In this document: in pieces, positions 34,010-42,185 of the stretch
Layout of the letters: each line of letters starts with the position of its first letter
How positions within the stretch are numbered: position 1 is the first letter of the stretch
Assembly: GCF_002210165.1 (NCBI RefSeq)
Contig: NZ_AQQP01000013.1
Span: 98,233-162,232 of the forward strand
Reading direction: 5' to 3'
From: Phaeobacter sp. 22II1-1F12B
GTDB lineage: Bacteria; Pseudomonadota; Alphaproteobacteria; Rhodobacterales; Rhodobacteraceae
Length of the DNA: 64,000 nt
Notes under the pieces: generated by a model
What the model was told of the DNA's origin: nothing
The model's input: only the letters and a program-made list of their open reading frames with translations
Database searches by the model: none
Made by a program: the position numbers and the translations under genes

Positions 34010-34725
34010 GAGGCACCCTCCTTTGCGAAACCGTCATCGTATCCGCTCGCATCCTTGGATATCCGGATGCGGTTGAATTCTTCCAGCTTCGGATAGGTTT
34101 CCTTGAACGCCACCAGGAACTCACCCATCGGCGCGTCGAAATAGAGACCACGGTCGTTCACATATTCCATGTGCCGGTGATTCTGTTCGTCGAACTCATG
34201 AAAGAGCGCGTCGTGATAGCCGTCGAAGACCAGGGGTTTGACCCCGAATCTTTCACACAGTTCCATGTTGAATGCAGGTGTCACCTTGTAGGCCTCATTC
34301 CCCAACCACAGCTGAACATAGCCGTGGTAGATAAAGAGATCGGTCCCCATCAACTCCTGCAACTTGGGTGTATTCAGGTGGTTGCGCACATCCGCGAACC
34401 CCAGAGCGGCGGGGATACCCACAGCACGCAAACAAGCCGCCAGAAGAATTGCCTTGGGAACGCAAAACGCCGCTTCCGCCCCAGCGATACGGCTGGCACG
34501 GTAAGAGTCCTCATCCAGCGCAAAACAATAGGGATCATAGCGAATATCGTCGCGCACCGCTTCGAACAGGCGGATCGCCTTGTCGCGATTGGTTGCGCCC
34601 ACAGGGAGATCACGCAAAGCCGATGTCACGAAACCCTGCACTTCCAAGCTATCGCTTTCCACAAAGCGCGATGGCATGACATAACGCTCAGCTTCAGTCG
34701 GCAGGTCATCGTCAGACTTGTCCAT
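34006..34725 (-). CDS. Transglutaminase-fold (papain-like) protein
   Basis: 239 aa. KAIRLFEAVRDDIRYDPYCF and AAFCVPKAILLAACLRAVGI are the typical transglutaminase-core segments: Cys88 begins the central helix and GIPA follows. YHGYVQLWLGNEAYKVTPAFN gives His134, but the third residue (Asp in VDPT-type motifs) is Thr149. It is the first gene of the operon TGase, MaoC, ACAD, ACAD, crotonase, PaaK-like, right behind a TCTAAC palindrome. No signal peptide is seen, so it is cytoplasmic. What amide or thioester it handles in an acyl-CoA pathway is unknown; proteolytic, amidase or acyl-transfer activity are all conceivable. Confidence 0.8.
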   Translation of the reverse strand: MDKSDDDLPTEAERYVMPSRFVESDSLEVQGFVTSALRDLPVGATNRDKAIRLFEAVRDDIRYDPYCFALDEDSYRASRIAGAEAAFCVPKAILLAACLRAVGIPAALGFADVRNHLNTPKLQELMGTDLFIYHGYVQLWLGNEAYKVTPAFNMELCERFGVKPLVFDGYHDALFHEFDEQNHRHMEYVNDRGLYFDAPMGEFLVAFKETYPKLEEFNRIRISKDASGYDDGFAKEGAS

Positions 34726-34740
34726 TGGTCCCTCCTTTTT

Positions 34741-34756
34741 TCTAACAAATGTTAGA
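34741..34756. promoter_or_regulatory. Operator TCTAAC-AAAT-GTTAGA, copy 1 of 5
   Basis: Perfect 6-bp inverted repeat with a 4-bp spacer, 16 bp before the transglutaminase-fold gene start. This placement over the ribosome-binding/promoter area fits a TetR-type repressor site. Further copies at 38402, 42016, 54625 and 57088. Confidence 0.7.
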
Positions 34757-34788
34757 TTACCGATTCAAAACCTGCCCGTCAACGGGAT

Positions 34789-35925
34789 TTACTCTGTCTT
34801 TGGTTGGTCCACGCCATAACGCGTATTGTCTTCGCCCAGAGTGGCTGCAACTCCGACCGAATTTCCGGAAGAACGGAACTCCGGCGCAATTGGCAGCGGC
34901 AAAGCAGGCGCGTCCCGGCCGGAGATTTTTACTGTCCGCCCGAACACGTCACGCGCTTTGAAATGCGGGTCATGTGCCGCCTCGGCGGGCGTTTTCACGA
35001 CCGAACAGCAGCAATCTGCCGCTGCCAGCAAAGGCTCCCAATGGGTCGAGGGATGTTCCCTCAGACGACGTGCAACCTCCGCGGCACAGGCATTTGGATC
35101 GGACCAGTCATCGCGAAGGGCCACCGGCAAACCAATGACATCGCAGAACAACTGCCAAAACTTTTCTTCCAACGCGCCGACGGCGATCTGACGCCCATCC
35201 GCAGCCGAATAAAGCCGATACCGGGCCAGGCCACCCGTCAGACGGCTGCCACCGCTTTCGATGTTCTGCCCGGCAATCACACCTTCGGCATGGGCCCAAT
35301 AGGCAAAGGCGAACGCCCCCTCGGCCATTGCGATATCCAGATGCGTCCCCTGCCCGCTTGCCTGGCGCGCAATCAGGGCCAGCAGGATATTCATCACCGC
35401 AGGATAGGTTCCGCCTCCGATATCGGCGACCAGCCCGAACGGGGCCGTTGGCTGGTCATCCGGTCCGCGACTGAGCGACAGGATACCCGCATCACCGACG
35501 TAGTTGAGATCGTGGCCGGCGGCGCTGGCCTTTGGTCCGGTCTGGCCATAGCCGGTGATCGAACAATAGATGAGACCGGGATTGATCTTTCGCACCGCTT
35601 CATAACCAAGCCCCAGCCGGTCCATCACGCCGGGACGGAACTGCTCTACCAGAACATCGGCCCTCTCGATCAAGGGGCGCAGACGTTCCACTGCGCCCCT
35701 TGACTTGAGGTCGATGGCCACCGATCGCTTGCCGTGGTTCAACACGGCAAATCCGATGCTCTCTCCGTCGATCTTGGGCTCGGTTTGGCGCGCGTCCTCG
35801 CCGACTCCGGGACGCTCGAACTTGATCACTTCGGCGCCAGCCTCGGACAGCATGAGCGTCGCCATCGGACCGGGAAGAAGTGTGCTGAAATCCAGCACCA
35901 GGATATCCTTGAGCGGTTGAGCCAT
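34789..35925 (-). CDS. CaiB/BaiF (class III) CoA-transferase
   Basis: 378 aa from the ATG at 35925 (GAGG 8 nt upstream); a GTG at 35931 also opens the frame. ILVLDFSTLLPGPMATLML at the N-terminus and ADVLVEQFRPGVMDRLGLGY are family signatures; the catalytic Asp is expected in LVADIGGGTY. Its layout resembles alpha-methylacyl-CoA racemase-type members as much as CoA-transferases. That matters here, because racemisation of a methyl-branched acyl-CoA would precede oxidation by ACADs. It ends the operon DUF35, thiolase, MaoC, CaiB that starts at 38349. Confidence 0.88.
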   Translation of the reverse strand: MAQPLKDILVLDFSTLLPGPMATLMLSEAGAEVIKFERPGVGEDARQTEPKIDGESIGFAVLNHGKRSVAIDLKSRGAVERLRPLIERADVLVEQFRPGVMDRLGLGYEAVRKINPGLIYCSITGYGQTGPKASAAGHDLNYVGDAGILSLSRGPDDQPTAPFGLVADIGGGTYPAVMNILLALIARQASGQGTHLDIAMAEGAFAFAYWAHAEGVIAGQNIESGGSRLTGGLARYRLYSAADGRQIAVGALEEKFWQLFCDVIGLPVALRDDWSDPNACAAEVARRLREHPSTHWEPLLAAADCCCSVVKTPAEAAHDPHFKARDVFGRTVKISGRDAPALPLPIAPEFRSSGNSVGVAATLGEDNTRYGVDQPKTE

Positions 35926-35935
35926 CTTCACTGCC

Positions 35936-36793
35936 TCAGGCGAAGCGCGCCGCGCCGTTGTTCAGAACAACCACGTCGCGTGCCGGAATAGATGCTCGAA
36001 ACCGGGCCTCGCCGTCCTCTTCCCAGATTTCGAACCGCACGGTTTCGCCGGGATAGACCGGAGCTGAGAACCGAACATCCAGACCGACAAGCCGGGCAGA
36101 ATCATAGTCAAGCAACGTCTTTAGAATCGCCCGGGCCGCCAGCCCATAGGTCGCCAGACCATGCAGGATCGGGCGGTCGAACCCGACAGAACGGGCCACA
36201 TCCGGGTCAGCGTGAAGCGGATTGAAATCACCGCTGAGACGATAAATAAGGGCTTGGCGCGGCAGGGTATCGATATCACATATATGATCAGGCGCCCGAT
36301 CAGGCAGCACTGCGGGTGCCGGACCCGCCTGGTTTTCACCGCCAAACCCCCCATCACCGCGACAGAAAGCCGACATCGCCACGCGCGCTAGTTTTTCGCC
36401 GCTGTCCGCGTCGATAATATCGCGGCTTTGGTAAATGACGGCTCCCTTGCCCTCGCCCTTGTCGGCGATGAAGTCGATCTTGCTACGGCCGACAAGCCGG
36501 GCATGTGTCGGCAGCGGCTTGTAGATGTCGAGCCACTGTTCGCCGTGCAGCACTTTCTGCCAGTTTACGCCGGTCTTGGGATCGCGCAGCCAGAAGCCGG
36601 GATACCCCAAAATAACCGCCATCGAGGGAACTGCCTTCAGCCCGTCTTCATAGACATAGGCCAGCTCCTTTTTGTCGGTCGGATCCTCACCGAACCCAAG
36701 GCCGAGTGCATACAGGATGGTATCCCGCTCGGTTAGCGTCTGTTCGATTTCCTCAAAGTCCCAGTTCGACAGTGCATCGAAATCCAATGGCAT
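35936..36793 (-). CDS. Double-hotdog enoyl-CoA hydratase 2 (MaoC/MFE-2 type)
   Basis: 285 aa. The C-terminal hotdog carries the intact hydratase-2 motif: YRLSGDFNPLHADP with Asp189, Asn191 and His194, and GFDRPILHGLATYG behind it. The N-terminal hotdog (NWDFEEIEQTLTERDTILYA) lacks catalytic residues, as is usual in MFE-2 hydratases. It hydrates trans-2-enoyl-CoA to the (R)-3-hydroxyacyl-CoA, which would be the substrate for the DUF35/thiolase-fold pair encoded immediately upstream in the same operon (23-bp gap). It has a GGGAGGA SD. Confidence 0.92.
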   Translation of the reverse strand: MPLDFDALSNWDFEEIEQTLTERDTILYALGLGFGEDPTDKKELAYVYEDGLKAVPSMAVILGYPGFWLRDPKTGVNWQKVLHGEQWLDIYKPLPTHARLVGRSKIDFIADKGEGKGAVIYQSRDIIDADSGEKLARVAMSAFCRGDGGFGGENQAGPAPAVLPDRAPDHICDIDTLPRQALIYRLSGDFNPLHADPDVARSVGFDRPILHGLATYGLAARAILKTLLDYDSARLVGLDVRFSAPVYPGETVRFEIWEEDGEARFRASIPARDVVVLNNGAARFA

Positions 36794-36816
36794 TTGCTTT
36801 CCTCCCTTAGTTGCCG

Positions 36817-37968
36817 TCAGAGCGTGTTTTGAGATCCAAGTATGGCCGTGACCTGACTGGACAGCACACCGCCGTTGCCATGCGCCAGCGCCAGATCAAT
36901 ATCCTTCAACTGAATGCCTGGCGCGTCGCCACGGATCTGGCGGGCAGCCTCGATCACTGTGAAGATGCCGTACATCCCGGGGTGCACACAGGACAGGCCG
37001 CCGCCATTCGTGTTCACCGGCAAGACGCCGCCAGGCGCGATGCGTCCGCCCTCGACAAAGGCCCCTCCCTCGCCCTTGGCGCAGAACCCCAGATCTTCAA
37101 GAAACAGGATGGTATTGATGGTGAAGGCATCATAAAGCTCGACCGCCTGGATGACCGCAGGGGTCACGCCGGCCGCAGCAAAAGCGCGCGCGCCCGAGGC
37201 GCGGGCGGCGGTCACGGTGAAATCCTTCATTTGCGAAATCTGCCGGTGCGAGCTTTCCGCAGCACTGCCCAGCACATAGACAGGCGCCTTCGGGAAATCC
37301 CGGGCGCGGTCCGCGTGGACCATTACGATCGCGCCGCCACCGTCGGTGACAAGACAACAGTCGCGCACGGTCAATGGATCGCCCACCATGCGCGCACCCA
37401 GCACGTCCTCGCGGGTCAGCGGGCCGCGCTCGAACGCTTCGGGGTTGCGCTGCGCCCAGGCCCGCGCGGCAACGGCCACGTCGGCCAGCTGTTCGCGGGT
37501 GGTGCCGTATTCATGCATGTGCCGCGCCGCGGCCATCGCGTAGGCCGAGATCGGATAGCGCGGATTATACGGCGCCTCGTAGGCCGGCGGACGTGAAGCG
37601 GTCACCAGTCTGCCCGATGCGGTGCGCTGGTTGGAGCCATAAACAATCAGCGCGACATCACACAGACCGGCATCAAGGGCCATGGTCGCGGACGTCAGGT
37701 AGTTTACGAAGGACGAACCGCCCGACATTGTGCCATCAATGAAACGGGGCTGGATGCCCAGATACTCCGCCGCCATAAGCGCCGGCATGCTGTCTTCCAT
37801 CATGGTGCAAAACAGCCCGTCGACGTCGGACAGGTTCAGCCCGGCATCGCCAAGCGCCGCAAGCGCGGATTGCGCCATGACATCATAGGCCGTCAGGCCA
37901 TGGGCTTCTCCGAAACCGGCATGACCGGTTCCCACGATGGCGGATTTTCCCCGAAGTTCAGTGGTCAT
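36817..37968 (-). CDS. SCP2/Ltp2-type thiolase-fold protein, probable retro-aldolase
   Basis: 383 aa. It resembles the 18584-19729 product over its whole length (QRTASG, DPLTVRDCCLVTDGGGAIVM, QLYDAFT-like ELYDAFT, HPGMYGIF). The nucleophilic-Cys region reads GTMSGGSSFVNYL (82-86 SGGSS), again without Cys, while His329 and the Tyr two motifs on (HPGMY) are kept. It begins 3 bp after the DUF35 stop with a GGAGG SD. The pairing with DUF35 and the adjacent hydratase 2 suggest an aldolytic C-C cleavage of a 3-hydroxyacyl-CoA, releasing a ketone or aldehyde. Confidence 0.9.
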   Translation of the reverse strand: MTTELRGKSAIVGTGHAGFGEAHGLTAYDVMAQSALAALGDAGLNLSDVDGLFCTMMEDSMPALMAAEYLGIQPRFIDGTMSGGSSFVNYLTSATMALDAGLCDVALIVYGSNQRTASGRLVTASRPPAYEAPYNPRYPISAYAMAAARHMHEYGTTREQLADVAVAARAWAQRNPEAFERGPLTREDVLGARMVGDPLTVRDCCLVTDGGGAIVMVHADRARDFPKAPVYVLGSAAESSHRQISQMKDFTVTAARASGARAFAAAGVTPAVIQAVELYDAFTINTILFLEDLGFCAKGEGGAFVEGGRIAPGGVLPVNTNGGGLSCVHPGMYGIFTVIEAARQIRGDAPGIQLKDIDLALAHGNGGVLSSQVTAILGSQNTL

Positions 37969-37971
37969 GGC

Positions 37972-38349
37972 TTATCCCTCCGACGGCTTGAAAAGCACGG
38001 CCGGAACACCCTCGGCCTCGCCCACGAAGGCGGTTACGGGCATGTCGATGGCGACCTCACCCGGAGCAATGCCCTCGACCCGGCTCATCATCCGGACACC
38101 CTCATCCAGCTCGACGACGCATACGTTGTAATCGCCGCCCCGTTCGGGCTTTCGGCGCACAACTGTTGTGGTGTGGACCCGTCCCTTGCCGCTAGCCTTC
38201 TTCCAAGAAATCGCGCTGCCATGACAATGGGGACACAGGACTCTCGGGAAAAAGTGATATGCCCCGCAATCATCGCACTTGGGCAGCAGGATCTCTCCCT
38301 CTGCCAGCGCGCGTTGGAAAAACTGGTCTGGTCGTTTGGCGTCCTGCAC
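37972..38349 (-). CDS. DUF35 zinc-ribbon/OB-fold protein, partner of thiolase-fold protein
   Basis: 125 aa from a GTG at 38349 with AAGGAG 7 nt upstream. The zinc ribbon is complete (Cys25, Cys28, Cys39, Cys42; CDDCG and CPHCH). The OB-fold part GGDYNVCVVELDEGVRMMSR is nearly the same as in the 18192-18587 protein. It is first in its operon, close to a perfect TCTAAC palindrome (38402-38417). It should form a complex with the thiolase-fold protein encoded next. Confidence 0.92.
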   Translation of the reverse strand: MQDAKRPDQFFQRALAEGEILLPKCDDCGAYHFFPRVLCPHCHGSAISWKKASGKGRVHTTTVVRRKPERGGDYNVCVVELDEGVRMMSRVEGIAPGEVAIDMPVTAFVGEAEGVPAVLFKPSEG

Positions 38350-38401
38350 CGGCGTTCTCCTTCAAGCGATCCAGTCTTTGTCTAATCGTATTGATTATGT
38401 T

Positions 38402-38417
38402 TCTAACAATTGTTAGA
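38402..38417. promoter_or_regulatory. Operator TCTAAC-AATT-GTTAGA, copy 2 of 5 (divergent promoter)
   Basis: Perfect 16-bp palindrome in the 104-bp divergent region between the DUF35 operon (minus) and the CaiB pair (plus). One bound dimer could silence both directions. It is the most symmetrical of the five copies. Confidence 0.75.
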
Positions 38418-38453
38418 TTTAGTCAACCTTTCAGGATCAATTGAGAGAAACTC

Positions 38454-39599
38454 ATGTCAGGTTCAGACTTAGCCCCCCTTTCCGGCAAACTCGTCGTTGC
38501 GTTGGAACAGGCAGTCGCCGCGCCTTTTTGCTCCTCGCGGCTGGCCGATGCCGGCGCGCGTGTGATTAAGATCGAACGCAAGGGAGCCGGCGATTTCGCC
38601 CGCGCCTACGATACCGCCGCCAACGGCGAAAGCGCCTATTTCACATGGTTGAACCGGGGAAAGGAATCGGTGGCGCTGGACATTAAAGCCGACGAAGACC
38701 GTGAAATCCTGCTCAGGATGCTGGAAAACGCGGATGTGTTTATTCAGAACCTGCTGCCGGGCGCGCTGGCCAAGCTCGGGCTCGATTCCGCAAGTCTGCG
38801 AGAGAGGTTCCCGCGTCTCGTGACCTGCGACATCACCGGATATGGCGAAGACGGCCCGATGCGCAACGCCAAGGCCTATGACCTTCTGGTGCAATGCGAG
38901 AGCGGTCTGGCATCAGTGACCGGCACTGCGGACGGACCGGGACGGGTTGGAGTGTCGGTCTGCGATATCGCAACCGGTATGACAGCCCATGCCGGAATCT
39001 GCGAAGCACTGGTCGGGCGAGATCGCACCGGCAAGGGCAGCGGCGTTTCCGTGGCAATGTTTGATGTGATGGCCGACTGGATGTCGGTTCCGCTGCTATA
39101 TCACGATTACCTTGGCAAGCCGACACCCCGTGTCGGACTGAACCACACGGTCATCTGCCCGTACGGGGCCTATGAATGCAAGGACGGTCAGCTTGTCGTC
39201 ATTACCGTGCAGCACAGCGGCGAATGGCAAAGGTTCTGTGAACACATACTGGGCGACGCGGCTCTGGCAACCGACCCCCGTTTTCAGGACAACACATCGC
39301 GCATCAACAACAAACCCGCGCTCGAAGTGCTCATCAAGGCCGTGTTCGCCTCGCATGACCGCGCCGAGATGCTGAAGCGGCTTGACGCTGCGGGCATTGC
39401 CTCGGGCGCGGTGAACGACGTGGCGACCCTGTCCGGTCACCCCCAGCTTGACCGATCCGTGATAGGCACACCCTCGGGCGAGATCAACGTCCCGACACCC
39501 CCGATCCGGCGCAGCGTCGGCGAAACGACACTGCGCCCCTGCCCGGCCTTCGATGCGCAAGGTAAAGCCATTCGCGCCGAATTCGGACCCCGTTCATGA
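38454..39599 (+). CDS. CaiB/BaiF (class III) CoA-transferase
   Basis: 381 aa. VALEQAVAAPFCSSRLADAG and ARVIKIERKGAGDFARAYD are the CoA-binding segments, ADVFIQNLLPGALAKLGLD the family signature, and VSVCDIATGMTAHAG contains the likely catalytic Asp. It is followed by a second CaiB gene 33 bp downstream on the same strand; the two are only distantly alike, so a heteromeric or sequential CoA-transfer function is possible. Expression should be controlled by the shared palindrome at 38402-38417. Confidence 0.9.
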   Translation: MSGSDLAPLSGKLVVALEQAVAAPFCSSRLADAGARVIKIERKGAGDFARAYDTAANGESAYFTWLNRGKESVALDIKADEDREILLRMLENADVFIQNLLPGALAKLGLDSASLRERFPRLVTCDITGYGEDGPMRNAKAYDLLVQCESGLASVTGTADGPGRVGVSVCDIATGMTAHAGICEALVGRDRTGKGSGVSVAMFDVMADWMSVPLLYHDYLGKPTPRVGLNHTVICPYGAYECKDGQLVVITVQHSGEWQRFCEHILGDAALATDPRFQDNTSRINNKPALEVLIKAVFASHDRAEMLKRLDAAGIASGAVNDVATLSGHPQLDRSVIGTPSGEINVPTPPIRRSVGETTLRPCPAFDAQGKAIRAEFGPRS

Positions 39600-39603
39600 A
39601 AAC

Positions 39604-39635
39604 GGTGGACAACCAAAAGGGTGGACAATCAAATG
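39604..39635 (+). repeat. Tandem 16-bp direct repeat over a translation start
   Basis: Two adjoining copies, GGTGGACAACCAAAAG (39604-39619) and GGTGGACAATCAAATG (39620-39635), 14 of 16 bases alike. The second copy supplies the ATG of the downstream CaiB gene. A small local duplication of an initiation region is the simplest explanation. Confidence 0.6.
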
Positions 39636-40799
39636 ACCGCTGAGAACAAACCGGCGATCCTTCAAGGCGTGAAGATCGTCGATCTGACTTCTGTGGTTTT
39701 CGGACCTTTGGCGACGCAGATGCTGGGCGATCTGGGGGCCGATGTGATCAAGGTGGAAGGCCCCGAGGGCGATCTTCTTCGCCAGGTCCAGCCATCGCGC
39801 AACAAGCTGATGGGGGCCGCTTTTCTGGGGACCAACCGTAACAAGCGCAGTGTCGTACTCGACCTCAAAACACAAACTGGTCGCGATCAGTTGCGCAAAC
39901 TGCTCATCGATGCCGATGTGATGATTTCGAGCATCCGGCCTGCGGCGCTGGCCAGATTGTCTTTGGATCCCGAAACTCTACGCCAGGAAAACCCGAACCT
40001 GATCACGGTATCCGCCACCGGTTTCGGGCAGGACGGGCCCTATGCCGCCAAGCCTGCATTCGACGATTCCGTCCAGTCGGTGTCGGGATTGGCCAGCCTG
40101 GCAACCTTGCGCGACCCCGAGGCACCGCCCGCTTATGCCCCGACAATTCTGGCCGACAAGCTTGGCGGCGTGACCGCCGCCTATGCCGTGATGGGCGCCC
40201 TGTTCCACCGCGAGCGTACGGGACAGGCCCAGCATGTCGAAGTTCCGATGTTTGAGACGCTGGCCGCCTTCCTGCTGGCCGAACACATGGATGGCGCCAC
40301 CTTCGAGGAGACTCCGCAGGATTTCGGCTATGCCCGCATGCTGGTTCCGCACCGGCGTCCGGTTCAGACCGCAGATGGCTACATCACCATTCTGCCCTAC
40401 ACCAACGTGCAATGGGCGCGGTTCTTTCAGGCGGTCGGGCGCGACGACATGATCGACCATGTCTGGGTCACTGACATGGATGCCCGAAGCCGCAACATCG
40501 GCGCAGTATACGATATGGTGGCGCAGATTGCGCTGACCCGGACCACGGATGAGTGGCTTGACCTCATGGAGCAGGCCGACATACCCGCCATGCCAGTGCG
40601 CAACCTGTCAGATTTGCCGAACGATCCCCATCTTGCCGCAACCGGGTTCTTTCAACGGATTGATCACCCGACCGAAGGTGCGATCTGGACGACACGCCCG
40701 CCGGCTCGATTTTCGGCGACCCCTGCGCGACATGATCATCGCCCGGCCCCGCGACTTGGGGAACACAGCGACGAAATTCTGGGGCCGGGCAGGGAGTAG
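39633..40799 (+). CDS. CaiB/BaiF (class III) CoA-transferase
   Basis: 388 aa from the ATG at 39633; a GTG at 39621 is in frame but has no spaced SD. VKIVDLTSVVFGPLATQMLG and GADVIKVEGPEGDLLRQVQP mark the CoA site, ADVMISSIRPAALARLSLD the family signature, and PTILADKLGGVTAAY the probable catalytic Asp. It is the second of two plus-strand CaiB genes and converges with the ACAD gene at 40821 after 21 bp. Donor and acceptor acyl groups are unknown. Confidence 0.9.
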   Translation: MTAENKPAILQGVKIVDLTSVVFGPLATQMLGDLGADVIKVEGPEGDLLRQVQPSRNKLMGAAFLGTNRNKRSVVLDLKTQTGRDQLRKLLIDADVMISSIRPAALARLSLDPETLRQENPNLITVSATGFGQDGPYAAKPAFDDSVQSVSGLASLATLRDPEAPPAYAPTILADKLGGVTAAYAVMGALFHRERTGQAQHVEVPMFETLAAFLLAEHMDGATFEETPQDFGYARMLVPHRRPVQTADGYITILPYTNVQWARFFQAVGRDDMIDHVWVTDMDARSRNIGAVYDMVAQIALTRTTDEWLDLMEQADIPAMPVRNLSDLPNDPHLAATGFFQRIDHPTEGAIWTTRPPARFSATPARHDHRPAPRLGEHSDEILGPGRE

Positions 40800-40820
40800 C
40801 CCCACCCGGCACCGGACGGA

Positions 40821-41978
40821 TCAAACATCCATCGAGCGTGCGATCAGTTCCTTCATGATCTCGTTGGTGCCGCCATAGATCATCTGGACCCTGCTGTCGG
40901 CATAAAGTCGCGCGATGGGGTATTCCATCATGAAACCGTAACCGCCGTGCAGTTGCAGGCATTCATGCATGACCTCGTTCTGCGTCTGGCTGCCCCACCA
41001 TTTCACCATCGAAGCCGTGGCCGCATCAAGTTCGCCCGCTTCAAGACGCGCGAGCCCGTCATTTACGAAGGAACGTAGCAATTCGGCCTTGGTTTTGCAT
41101 TCCGCCAGTTTGAAGCGTGTATTCTGGAAGTCCATGATCCGGCTTCCAAATGCCTTGCGGTCCTGAACATATTTCACCGTTTCATCGATCGCAAAATCAA
41201 TAAAACCGAGCGCGGTAATGCCGATCATCAGCCGCTCCCAAGGCAGCTGCTTCATCAGCTGGTAGAACCCCTGCCCCTCTTCCGGACCAAGCAGGTTCGC
41301 CGTGGGCACGCGCACATCCTCGAAGAACAGCTCAGCAGTATCCGAACCTTTCATACCCAGTTTCTTCAGGTTCCGTCCCCGGCGAAAGCCCTCGGCGCCC
41401 TCGGTTTCCAGAACGATCAACGAAACGCCCTTGGCGCCGGCGTTGCGATCGGTCTTTGCCACGATAACAACGAGATCCGCCGTGTGCCCGTTTGTGATAA
41501 AGATCTTCGAACCGTTGATCTTGTAGTGGTTGCCATCCTTTTCCGCGTAGGTTTGTACGTTCTGGAGGTCAGAGCCCGTTCCAGGCTCGGTCATGGCAAT
41601 CGCCGCAACGCTGTCGCCGCTGACCAGTTTCGGCAACCACTTTTTCTTCTGTTCCTCACTGCCATATGCGTTGAGATAATGGATTACGATGGACTGAATC
41701 CCATAGCCCCAACCCGTATCACCGGTGCGCCCCTGCTCGTAGACGGTAATCGCGTCGAACCCGATGCCGCCACCGAACCCACCATATTCTTCGGCAATCG
41801 AGCCACCCATGACACCCTGCTGACCGACTGTTTTCCAGAAGTCGCGGTCAACAATTCCCTGCTCCGCCCATTTTTCAATCTTCGGAGCCATCTCTGCATC
41901 GAAAAGCCTGCGTGTACTATCGGCGAACATCTTGTGTTCATCCACTGCCCAACTCGGGGAGTTCTTGATCAGAGACAT
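40821..41978 (-). CDS. Acyl-CoA dehydrogenase, long-chain type
   Basis: 385 aa, single ACAD not paired with another. AIAMTEPGTGSDLQNVQT is a textbook FAD loop, YKINGSKIFITNGHTADLVV the beta-domain and QLHGGYGFMMEYPIARLYAD with IYGGTNEIMKELIARSM the C-terminus. The order resembles long-chain/citronellyl-type dehydrogenases (AtuD/LCAD-like). It has an AGGAAT SD and a single-gene unit with a weaker TCTAAC-type operator 38 bp upstream. It probably begins oxidation of the CoA-activated substrate as a homotetramer. Confidence 0.92.
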   Translation of the reverse strand: MSLIKNSPSWAVDEHKMFADSTRRLFDAEMAPKIEKWAEQGIVDRDFWKTVGQQGVMGGSIAEEYGGFGGGIGFDAITVYEQGRTGDTGWGYGIQSIVIHYLNAYGSEEQKKKWLPKLVSGDSVAAIAMTEPGTGSDLQNVQTYAEKDGNHYKINGSKIFITNGHTADLVVIVAKTDRNAGAKGVSLIVLETEGAEGFRRGRNLKKLGMKGSDTAELFFEDVRVPTANLLGPEEGQGFYQLMKQLPWERLMIGITALGFIDFAIDETVKYVQDRKAFGSRIMDFQNTRFKLAECKTKAELLRSFVNDGLARLEAGELDAATASMVKWWGSQTQNEVMHECLQLHGGYGFMMEYPIARLYADSRVQMIYGGTNEIMKELIARSMDV

Positions 41979-42015
41979 GTTTTATTCCTATCGGTTCATG
42001 CTTGCATTGAAGAAA

Positions 42016-42031
42016 TCTAACAAGTGTTTTA
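42016..42031. promoter_or_regulatory. Operator TCTAAC-AAGT-GTTTTA, copy 3 of 5 (imperfect)
   Basis: Left half-site exact, right half-site 4 of 6, 38 bp upstream of the single ACAD start. Accepted because spacing, left half and position match the other copies. Confidence 0.5.
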
Positions 42032-42130
42032 TTTCCTGGCAATGAACCCGAGGCGTTCTGACGGGGCGTCACAAGGCTTCGGACCGTGCGCATCCGGATT
42101 TATCCAATCACGCGCCGCCCATTCGGCTCG

Positions 42131-42169
42131 TACAAAAAAGGCCCGCCAAAACAGGCGGGCCTTTTTGTA
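42131..42169 (-). terminator. Strong intrinsic terminator of the etfBA operon, bidirectional
   Basis: Stem TACAAAAAAGGCCCGCC paired with GGCGGGCCTTTTTGTA around a 6-nt loop (42148-42153). Both strands carry a T-run, so it ends transcription from etfA (stop at 42186) and blocks readthrough towards it. Confidence 0.9.
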
Positions 42170-42185
42170 ATTTTTTCGCAATGAC

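Noticed and set aside
36275..36290. Near-palindrome TCACATATATGATC resembling the IclR-region site
   Set aside because: It lies inside the hydratase 2 coding region and has a different core.
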